From positions 248,001-312,000 of the forward strand of contig JALUTQ010000026.1 in the NCBI GenBank assembly GCA_032718865.1: a stretch of DNA of 64,000 nucleotides, written 5' to 3'. The stretch comes from Tilletia caries. Its lineage: Eukaryota; Basidiomycota; Exobasidiomycetes; Tilletiales; Tilletiaceae. Numbering within the stretch: position 1 is the first letter of the stretch; every line of letters starts with the position of its first letter. Positions 56,901 to 64,000 of the stretch are shown one piece after another. Made by a program: the position numbers and the translations under genes. The notes beneath the pieces were generated by a model. The model did no database searches and was not told where the DNA came from. It saw nothing but the letters and a program-made list of their open reading frames with translations.

Positions 56901-58674
56901 TCCGCCCGAGCGCGCGCTTCCTCATCCACCAGCCTCCTTGCATCCAATTCCGCCTGGAACGTATCCAGCTCGTCCTCCTCCTTCTCCTTCTCCCCCCCTG
57001 CTCCGACGGACGGACTAGCGCCGATCCGAGCGGGTAGGGAGGCAGGTGTGGAGTCGAGTAAAGCGCGGTAGAGCTCCAGTCGGACGGAGGGAGGCAATCG
57101 GACGAGCTGTTGGAGTAGTTGGGTCCGAGCAGCGTCGCCTTGCGAAGACGAGGCGACGGACGAGGGCAGAGCCAACGCTGAGGACGTCGCAGCCTGTTGG
57201 AGTAAAGATATGTCGAGGGCGGTAGGTTTGGGCGGTGCGCCTACGTTGACGCGTGTGTTCCCACCATTAGCTCCCCCGCCTTGTTGTTGCGCGCACTTAT
57301 TGTTTTCATCGCTCTGTTTGGCAGCCTGAGACGCGGCAGCGCTCGCTTCGTCCGTATCCACATGGGCAGCAGCCGCCGATCCCTCCGCCGCGACCGCGTC
57401 CGGCTTAGATTTTGAGGATTCGGTGGCAGCGGGCAAGGCGAGAGCACCCGCGGGGATCGCCGGACCGTCCCCACCACCCATGGGCTCCTTGAAGTGGACG
57501 ACGTGGTACCACTTGCAGACGTCTCTTGCTGCACGCGTGTTGAGGGCTGAATCGTCGACGAAATAGGTCTTGCCTATTCTGTCGTGTGGGGGAGGTGGGA
57601 TTTTGAAGTGGGAGATGTCGAGACTTGATATGGAAGCTAGGGCCTGGTGTGAGAGATCAGAGCGATGAGCTTGAGTTCTGTAATACAGCTGTACGGGAGA
57701 GATTCTCGAGGCACTCACATCATCAAAGTACTCCTTCTCGGGCTTGCAGGCGAAGTTAGGCTTCGCATAATCGCAGTAGATGACTTCTTCGAAGAAGTGG
57801 GCGATCTCGAGCGCGTTCAAGACTCGGTGGGCATGCTGTGGAGAGGAGGAGCGTGAGCAGAGATCAGTGAGAAGCGGCGTATGCGCCTGTAAGCTCAGTT
57901 TGGTCTGGACTGACCACCTTGTACGCGTTCGTCAGGGCTATGACTGCATATATAGTATAATCTTGGTCAGTGCCACGCGTCCAGGAGGCAGAAGGGAACC
58001 AGGCGAGGACGCCATGAGAGCAACTCACCACGGCACTTCGTCCGGTCAAATTTGGCGAGCAGCTTCTTGAGATCCTCATCGGGTTCCAATACCGAGTCCA
58101 GCGGCAAGCTCTGATCGCACAGTCGGTCGTACTCGAGCGGGTCGACCTGATGATTCCGGACTAGGCCGCGGACAGCAAGACCGTACTGCTGGTAATACTG
58201 ATTATGGAGCTCCTGCGCCTTTTCCGGGGCGAGGTCGAGATTGTCGCGGAAGAAGGCTTGGATCCGGACGGACATGAGCTGTGCGATGCCGAGCTTGGCG
58301 GAGTAGAGGGTGTTGTCGATGTCGAAAAGGACGAGCGCGCGGGGTTCGGCTTGTGCGTCTGCGCTCTCTGCCGCCTTGGCGCTGGCAAGTGCGACGGCAT
58401 CGGCCTGCTTCCCCGTGACGGCAGGCTCGGCGCCGACGCCGGTGCCATTCTTGACCTTGGAGGGTGTGGCAGGGGCCGTGGCTGGCTTGGACGCATGGGC
58501 CTCCTTGGTCGGTCGTGAGGGGGTTCCTCCTCCTGCTCCACCTGCTGCTGCTGTTGACTTTCTTGCCTGGGCGGGGCTGGGCGAGGCCGGGGCTGTCGCT
58601 GTTGGTCCCACCGAGGTGCGCGCGGCTGTGGCGGCGCGTGTAGGTGGAGCCTTGGACGGGGTGGGTGTCTGCAT
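53925..58674 (-). CDS. HAD pyrimidine-nucleotidase-like / F-box / WD40 fusion (about 1391 aa)
   Basis: Exons in gene order: 58674-58029, 57943-57915, 57835-57719, 57643-56798, 56716-56256, 56165-56078, 55998-55508 and 55422-53925; all phases fit one frame. After an Ala/Pro/Thr leader, residues about 112-315 are a HAD phosphatase of the SDT1/PHM8 pyrimidine 5'-nucleotidase type: VLFDIDNTLYS, YGLAVRGLVRNHQVDP, ALTNAYK, CDYAKPNFACKPEKE and YFVDDSALN, all catalytic residues present. Without a stop, the same exon runs through a 180-residue Ala/Gln linker into an F-box (PRKVIVKVLGMLSIEDVLVC). WD40 repeats follow (GHTGFVTSMK...TIRVWD, RVMVWDMKTWTLLQTLGGH, AIVVWDW) and then a long Ser-rich C-terminus ending in one more blade-like segment. 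The ATG at 58674 is assumed; another lies at 58791. Two genes read as one is the main alternative. Confidence 0.8.
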
Positions 58675-58926
58675 TTGCCTTGTGACGCTTCCGATGGCTG
58701 CGAACGTGGTCGTTGTGCACGTCCTTCCTTCCCGCACTTCCACATGAGGCAGGCTTCTCCCCGATCTCGCTTCACTATGGCTAAAGGTCATGTAAATACT
58801 CGTACAAACGCATACATTCAGGCAGCAAGAGGATAGCTTTCGGTTCACAGGGAAGGGTGAGGTGGTATCTGCAGCAGGGTTTGAATACAGCGCGGTCTTG
58901 TGGCGCGAAGGGGAGTTCCGGTTGAC

Positions 58927-59761
58927 TTACTTATGTAGCAGACAGCCATCACCGAGGATTAGGGCGACGTCGGGAAGAGAAAGGTCCAATGGAAAGTCAT
59001 GCTCGAGCCGGACAGAGTGATCGAGATCGACGCCGAGGCGGTTCACGTTGCTATAGATGTTGTCCCTCCTGCTGTCCCGGTAACGAGGTCTGCGGGAACA
59101 TATAGACAGAAGTCAGCATGGCGCATGATCAGCACGGCTTCAAGAAGCATCACCTGAACGGACCCTGTATCGAGCTCTCCAATGCCTCGATCCGCGCCGA
59201 CATCTCTTTCACTGCAATGTTAGGCCAGGAAGTCAGCGCATTCTCCTTCAGTCCACATGGGACAGCTTTGTATATGAACTCACTCCTCTCTTGGACCTGA
59301 CCATTAAAGAGATCAAACTTGTCCTCGAGCTGGTTCAGCACAATGTCGACCCACTCCGTCAGCTCGTGTGGGGACGTGATCTCGCCGAGCTGTTCTGCCG
59401 CAGTCAGTCCTCCGCTTCCGCCTCCGCCGCCTGTTGAAGCTCGTGTTGGTGTCCCTGAGCGTGCACTCGCTGAGTCCGTCGGACCCGTCCCCGTCCCCGA
59501 GTCCGCCTTGCTCCCTGCTGCGGGAGTACCCGAGCGCGGACCGTCGCTATTCATCGCAGCAGTCGAAGCAGACGCACTGCCTCCTGCTGGTGCTCGCGTG
59601 GACAGCCGTCTTGTGGGCGGGATGATGTTGGCTGACGATGCTGAACTGCCCACCGCTGGCGACCCGGAGCGTGCTGATCCTACGATGGAGCGCCGTGCTG
59701 ACGCGGTGGAGCCTGAGCGCGCCACTGCTGGACTTCCGCCTGCGCCTGAGACTGCCGACAT
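58927..59761 (-). CDS. HSBP1-like coiled-coil protein (about 232 aa)
   Basis: Exons 59761-59284, 59211-59154 and 59089-58927, phases consistent. The first 115 residues are Ser/Gly/Ala/Thr-rich and probably disordered. Then come PHELTEWVDIVLNQLEDKF and, across intron 1, ERMKEMSARIEALESSIQG. This is the heptad pattern of heat-shock-factor-binding protein 1, where ELTxxVxxLLxQxxDKF is followed by MSxRIDxLE. HSBP1 forms a trimeric coiled coil that binds heat shock factor and, in some species, aids WASH complex assembly. Typical members have about 75 residues, so the N-terminal tail and the 54-residue C-terminal extension are unusual. A splice donor-like AAGTAAGT overlaps the stop, so a further exon is possible. 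Confidence 0.7.
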
Positions 59762-59886
59762 TCTGCTGATGAGTATGTATGCTGAATGAATGCGATGGGA
59801 TTATCATGGTTATGGTGTTGATGTCGACCTTGTCCTATCCCTGTCCTTCCTTCCTGCCACCATTAGCTACAGGACACAGGTGCGGA
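59762..59886. promoter_or_regulatory. Short divergent promoter, HSBP1-like and VPS16 relic
   Basis: 125 bases between the start codons. Its presence suggests the VPS16 relic still has the original head-to-head neighbour and thus may mark the ancestral VPS16 locus. Confidence 0.4.
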
Positions 59887-61618
59887 ATGGCGGGCACAGT
59901 GACAGCAAGCAGAGCAGGCGCAGGCGCAGGCGCAGGCAGCGGCAGCAGCGGGATGCTTCCCCATCCTGCGACCGAGTGGGACTAGCTCGGGGGCTCCGTC
60001 TTCTACCGCCGCTCGACAATCTGTGCCTCGCTCTCCTGGCCCATGCTCAACCTCAGCGACCACATCCTCACAGCCGCTCCCAACGGCGGATACCTCGCTC
60101 TGTACCGAGACCGCTCAAAGCTTGCGGCCCTTAGCCATGCGCACCAACATTCAGGTCTATACGTCTGCGGGACGGCTGATTGAGACACCCCCAGTGAGTT
60201 CTCTCTCCCTCTCCCCACCTTGTGCCTCCCATCGACACACTGACATCGTCTTTCTGTACACAGGCATTGTCAACGCACAGATCTACAACCCGGCCCCAAC
60301 AGCCTTCGTCTCCCTCCCCGCCCATCGCCGTACCTCCCTCGGCTCTCTAGACGAGCCAGCACCGCTGCCGCCGAATATCAACAATGCTTCGGGGGGCCGG
60401 AATTGTAGCAGGTCCCTCTGCTGGCCTTTCCCCCGGGCGGAATTCGCTCTACCCTGCCCAACCGGCTCATAAGGGAGCGAGAACGGTCCCCGCTCAACCG
60501 GACTCGAGAAGTGTCAACCCTTTCCATTCTGACCTTGGCGGGACGCCGGTAACAGTCGAGCCGAAGCGCCCACGGGAACGGTAGTGCATATGCTACGTTG
60601 CAACGAATCGTTCGTCTCGCCTACACTCACCTCCTGGTCCCTGATTCCCCCTCGGCCTCGACCGTCCCCTCAAGACCCTCAGGCTCACGACCACCCCCGA
60701 CGATCCTGATCTCACCCGCCTTCTCGTCCTCCCTCCTCTCCCTCTTGTTGGCCATCTAGTCTACCACGTCCTGGTCAGATTGAAGAGCCAATTGTCCCGT
60801 GGTGACTTCTTCCGGATCATACAAGCAGCCTTATCCGACAGCCTCATACCCTGCGCCCAACACACCGCCTCAAACAAAGGCACTGCCTCCTCCCTCCCTC
60901 AGCGTGCCCAACCGCCTCGGAGCCTTCTCCTCTGGCGGGACGAGCGGACCATCCGCCTCCGCCTCGCCATACGCCTTCTCGGCTCAACAACCAACCCAAC
61001 ACTTATCACTCGCCTCCAACCTGGTCGAAGTCTACGCACGCGACCAGGACCGGGAGTTATCGAGGGATTACTACTACCAAGACGATCGGCGGACGGAGAG
61101 CGCGTTGCTTGCGGAGAAGGCGTTGCTTGTGCTTGAGGAGGTGGAGCGGGAGGAGCGTGTTCGGGGGGCTCATTCTGCCGCTGCCGCTGCCGCTGCCGCT
61201 GCCGCTGCCGCTGCCGCTGGACCGGAGGGTGGGTTGAATGGGAACGGGAATCATGCGCGTAACCAGCAGGGGTTGCAGGATCCGATCTTCAAGCTTAAGA
61301 CGGCGCAGAAGTTCTTTGCAGAGGATAAGGAGCCGGCACTCGAAGCCAAGGTGAGTCTTGGCACGACATTTTTCAACCCTTCCATAAGTGTGGCTCGCTC
61401 ATGAACTCCCTCCATTTTGTCCCAATCGGCCAGCTCGTCGAGGAACAATCCCGTCTACTCGGCTTCCAAGCCGCGCTCGAGACCGAAGATGGCGGTGGGG
61501 CAACACCGCTTCGTCGGGCTCGGCGTGAAAGAGACGATCCGGCAGTGTCTGCTGAAGGGCATGATGTGCAAGGCCAAGAAGCTGCGGGGCTGGAAGGTGC
61601 CTGATAAGCGGTGGGGTG
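59887..61618 (+). pseudogene. Broken VPS16 (HOPS/CORVET subunit) with central replacement
   Basis: The 5' part (59887 to about 60195) reads as VPS16: TEWD, then an in-frame TAG (59983-59985), LGGSVFYRRS, ILTAAPNGGYLALYRDRSK, then a one-base frameshift near 60115 before MRTNIQVYTSAGRLIETPP. About 60298-60631 is foreign: it matches the DNA beyond the GWT1 stop (18260-18606, inverted). VPS16 resumes at about 60650 with LVYHVLVRLKSQLSRGDFF, EVYARDQDRELSRDYYYQDD, a poly-Ala run, KLKTAQKFFAEDKEPALEAK and, after an intron, LVEEQSRLLGFQ. A second frameshift precedes FVGLGVKETIRQCLLKG and WKVPDKR, where it joins GWT1 sequence. Well over a kilobase of the middle is missing. VPS16 normally tethers endosomes and vacuoles; this copy cannot make it. 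Confidence 0.8.
60298..60631 (+). repeat. Duplicated segment, copy 2, inside the VPS16 relic
   Basis: Inverted copy of 18260-18606. Shared words include TTCGTCTCCCTCCCCGCCC, CTCTACCCTGCCCAACCGGC and CAACCCTTTCCATTCT, with scattered substitutions between. It replaces the missing middle of VPS16. Confidence 0.8.
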
Positions 61619-61924
61619 AGGGGCAGCTGAAGTCCGGTACGACTCCCGTCCTCCTCGAGACGCTCAACCGGCATTCCTTACCCGTCTTCCTCGCGGTGAG
61701 TACACGAACCATTCCCACGCTGTCTCCTCTCTCCAACAACCCCTTCGAAACTCACTGAACGCTGGCTTGGATGAAACAGGCCAACGTCCTCACAGGCCTC
61801 ATCAACCTGTCCATCAAGACGATGTACGCCCCGGGCATCCTCGACACCCTCGTCCTCGCGCTCCACACAGCCGCATGCTTGCCCTCGCGCTCGACCGGTA
61901 TCGAATTCGGCTCCGGTTCTGAGA
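61619..61924 (+). pseudogene. GWT1 3'-end fragment
   Basis: Matches the last two exons of GWT1 (18.76-19.09 kb, inverted): [23 protein letters not shown], cut here into its motif [10 protein letters not shown], then an intron, then [18 protein letters not shown]. The intron position is kept although its sequence has drifted. A deletion of about seven bases near the end shifts the frame and removes the natural stop. The fragment begins in the middle of a GWT1 exon directly after VPS16 sequence, so it marks a breakpoint, not a gene. Confidence 0.85.
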
Positions 61925-62104
61925 TCAATTACCCTCTGCGGCCTTGCAATTCACCACCCTGTCATGTTCAAGTTTGGCCCCGAAAGACCGAAAATCAGGC
62001 TGGATTTCAAGGCAGCCTACAGCACGAGAGACGTCCAAGGTGTCTGGACGATTGTTTAAGCGGGAGGAGGCGGGACCTTTGGAGACCAGCGAGCTGCTGG
62101 GTCA
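61925..62104 (-). repeat. Duplicated 3' flank of the F-box genes
   Basis: Inverted copy of about 17765-17945. Follows the stop codon of F-box B just as the other follows F-box A, with only scattered differences. It shows that the F-box duplication included its downstream DNA. Confidence 0.8.
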
Positions 62105-63994
62105 CATGTAATCCACAAATTCCACCGAATTGAGCCCCATGCCGTTTTCAGATTTCTGACGCCAGACTCCGTTCGCGCCGACCTGTGTGAGCACCATGCG
62201 TTCCGGAATCGCCTGTAATCTACCCAGCTTCCCAAGCTGTGCCGCCCGGGGCGAGGCAGAGTGCTGCGTCTCCGAACTGTCGGCCACGAAGCGGAAATAT
62301 TTGCCACTCATGGAGTTCTTAGTCCAATAATTGTACTCCTGGCTGCCATGTCCCCAGCACAGCAGCTCGAACCGGACCGGAAAAAGGTGTCTGGTCATCA
62401 GCATGAGTGGTAGTCCCTTTGGAGCAAGGTCCGGAGCCGGAGGAGCCATGATGCACAGAACGCGGATCGAGGTGGAAGGGATGAGCTGATGTACGAGCTC
62501 GTTCAAGGTCGGAAAGTCATCTTCTCTGCCGACGAGTTGAAGGTGAAGCTCCGTAAGGTTGGGTAAGATTCCGCACGCGAAAAGCTGAAAAAGACGTTGT
62601 TCTTGACGGACGAAGTTGGGCACCCGGAGTACGAGGGTGAGGAAGGTCAGATCTTCGACACACTCAGGTCGGACACCGCTCCACAGCATGCCGAGTTCGG
62701 GAGAGGGCTCGGTGTCGCTGATCACGCCAGTTCTATTCATGGTAGAATTCTGTGTGTTCACTTTTGCTCGCAAAGGCCGAGCTCCGTCTTTGATGAGAGC
62801 GCTTAGCTCGCCTTCGGAAAGATTTTCGATGCTGGGCAGGTGCTTGTATGTTTCGGGACAGGCCGAAAGTAGGGATTTGAGAAGCGCAGCACGACCATCA
62901 TACTCGTTCAAGTGGGGAGTCACGAGACGTCTGAGCCTCGAATGTCGCCGCAAGAATTGGAAAACGGTCTCGGCTGGAGAGGGGATGTCATGAATACCGA
63001 GTTCCAGATCCTGCAGAGCGGGGAAGGTCTGGTCGAGCAAAGGCGATCCCCGATGAGCAGCAGTACTGCTGAAGAGCAGCAGTCGTTCTAGACCGGTGTG
63101 GCGGTTCAGGAAAGTTTTGACGGCTTCGACGTCCAACTTGTCGTCTTCTTCGCGGGACATGTCCTCGAGCTCGAATGCTTTTAGAGACGTGAAAAGACCG
63201 TGTCGGATCAAATGATCCGCTTGAGATCCGTAGTAGACGGACAAGCACAGCTCATGGAGCGAGTGACATTGAGTGGCCAAGGTGCTCCAAAAGATTTGCT
63301 TGGCTGCTCGACGGACTTGAACCTCCTGGTCGTCCGAATTGGTTTTGTACTCCAAGACGCGCAAACTCTCGACGCTGCTGGGTCTCCGTTGGAGTGCGTC
63401 CTTGAGTAGCAGCGCCAAAGAAATCCAACCGGTAGTCGAAAAAGTTTTGGCCGCGTCGTCGGCTTCGAGAGGTGTGAATCGACACTCGTCCTCCAAGCGC
63501 AAGGCACAGATGCGCTGTGCGAATCTAGGGAAAGGCTGAAGGGCTTGGTACAAGCCGTCGCCGTCGTCCACGTCAATGGCGATGTCGAGCAAGGGTCCTG
63601 GATCGTGGAAAGGTCTGTAGGCCGCCAGCAGGGAGAACAGCGTCTTGGCCTGATTCCAGAACCTCGTCGAGCGTTCGCCACCTGGCTCAGCGCGGTTGAA
63701 GATTCGCAGACAGCGAATGTGAGGGAGGAGGTGCGTGTTTGCTTTGAGGAGTTTGAGTTTCCCTTCGAAGTCGTCTCGATTGAAATCGAGGTGTCGAACC
63801 CAGACCTGAAGCGCAGGCGTTCGCAATCCTTTGCACACAGCTGCCAACACGAGCAAGTCGATGCGGTCGGTGTGCAAATAATCGAGAAGGATTTGGACGA
63901 GCTCGGGCGTCGCAAAGAAACGAGCAACGGCTGACGCGTTCGGTTGCGTTGCAGAGTGGGAGACCTTGGGCCTTTTGGCCACCGGAAGGTCCAT
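62102..63994 (-). CDS. F-box-like protein, paralogue B (630 aa)
   Basis: Probably a substrate receptor of an SCF-type ubiquitin ligase, like paralogue A. Single exon, ATG at 63994 only six bases from the window edge; the frame is open to the edge, but the start agrees with paralogue A. It keeps the basic tag VAKRPKVSH, the F-box helices TPELVQILLDYL and LLVLAAVCKGLRTPAL, and the leucine-rich-repeat-like remainder (LPNLTELHLQLVG). It differs from A by short indels (for example a shorter acidic loop near residue 95 and an insertion YNYWTKN near the end) and many substitutions in the middle, but has no stop or frameshift. Both copies therefore seem to be under constraint or newly duplicated. The orientation is opposite to A, with the two 3' ends facing each other across the window. 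Confidence 0.85.
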   Translation of the reverse strand: MDLPVAKRPKVSHSATQPNASAVARFFATPELVQILLDYLHTDRIDLLVLAAVCKGLRTPALQVWVRHLDFNRDDFEGKLKLLKANTHLLPHIRCLRIFNRAEPGGERSTRFWNQAKTLFSLLAAYRPFHDPGPLLDIAIDVDDGDGLYQALQPFPRFAQRICALRLEDECRFTPLEADDAAKTFSTTGWISLALLLKDALQRRPSSVESLRVLEYKTNSDDQEVQVRRAAKQIFWSTLATQCHSLHELCLSVYYGSQADHLIRHGLFTSLKAFELEDMSREEDDKLDVEAVKTFLNRHTGLERLLLFSSTAAHRGSPLLDQTFPALQDLELGIHDIPSPAETVFQFLRRHSRLRRLVTPHLNEYDGRAALLKSLLSACPETYKHLPSIENLSEGELSALIKDGARPLRAKVNTQNSTMNRTGVISDTEPSPELGMLWSGVRPECVEDLTFLTLVLRVPNFVRQEQRLFQLFACGILPNLTELHLQLVGREDDFPTLNELVHQLIPSTSIRVLCIMAPPAPDLAPKGLPLMLMTRHLFPVRFELLCWGHGSQEYNYWTKNSMSGKYFRFVADSSETQHSASPRAAQLGKLGRLQAIPERMVLTQVGANGVWRQKSENGMGLNSVEFVDYM

Positions 63995-64000
63995 CAGCGG

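Noticed and set aside
60640..61404. Intact novel gene with a poly-alanine run
   Set aside because: Its sequence is the C-terminal part of VPS16, lacking a proper start and followed by a frameshift and GWT1 sequence.
1..64000. tRNA or rRNA genes
   Set aside because: I saw no cloverleaf with matching A and B boxes and no rRNA-like stretch by eye; a tRNAscan run would be needed to exclude a tRNA.

Overview
This window is nuclear DNA of a filamentous or yeast-like fungus, most probably a basidiomycete. The evidence is the many short GT-AG introns (about 45 to 95 bases) with CTGAC/CTAAC-like branch sites, the high-GC coding sequence, the fungal-specific genes (GWT1, BLM10, type-B carboxylesterase, GPI-type wall protein) and basidiomycete-style F-box proteins. 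I cannot fix the class or species from sequence alone.

Layout. 0-9 kb: the 3' part of a glycine-rich GRDP-like gene, a large secreted cysteine-rich protein, a tentative small secreted glycine-rich protein and a UDP-glycosyltransferase (minus strand). 9-25 kb: housekeeping genes, namely an ARF-GEF of the Gea/GBF1 type, F-box paralogue A, GWT1 (minus) and a CCA-adding tRNA nucleotidyltransferase sharing a short divergent promoter with GWT1. 25-38 kb: a transposon island. It holds a 475-bp Tc1/mariner-like MITE, one small GPI-type wall protein gene, and a nest: an outer element with 51-bp inverted termini, containing a LINE with a 10-bp target-site duplication, itself broken by a 1.95-kb element that carries a degenerate piece of a malate dehydrogenase gene. 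A short poly(A)-tailed retroposon lies in the outer element's right part. 38-59 kb: an inositol polyphosphate 5-phosphatase (minus), a short-chain dehydrogenase, a 13-exon BLM10/PA200 proteasome activator, a secreted carboxylesterase, an unusual HAD-nucleotidase / F-box / WD40 fusion (minus), and an HSBP1-like coiled-coil protein (minus). 59.9-64 kb: a mosaic pseudogene built from VPS16 and GWT1 pieces, followed by F-box paralogue B (minus).

The two ends are related. F-box A plus its downstream GWT1 end (15.9-19.1 kb) and F-box B plus GWT1/VPS16 fragments (60.3-64.0 kb) form a rearranged inverted duplication about 44 kb apart. Apart from the divergent pairs (UGT/ARF-GEF, GWT1/CCA1, 5-phosphatase/SDR, HSBP1-like/VPS16 relic) the genes are independent transcription units and no metabolic cluster is visible.

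The strongest candidates for something not previously described are the single gene joining a HAD pyrimidine-nucleotidase-like domain to an F-box/WD40 protein, and the nested transposon carrying a captured malate dehydrogenase fragment. All exon borders were placed by eye from splice consensus, reading frame and protein family resemblance. No search was run.
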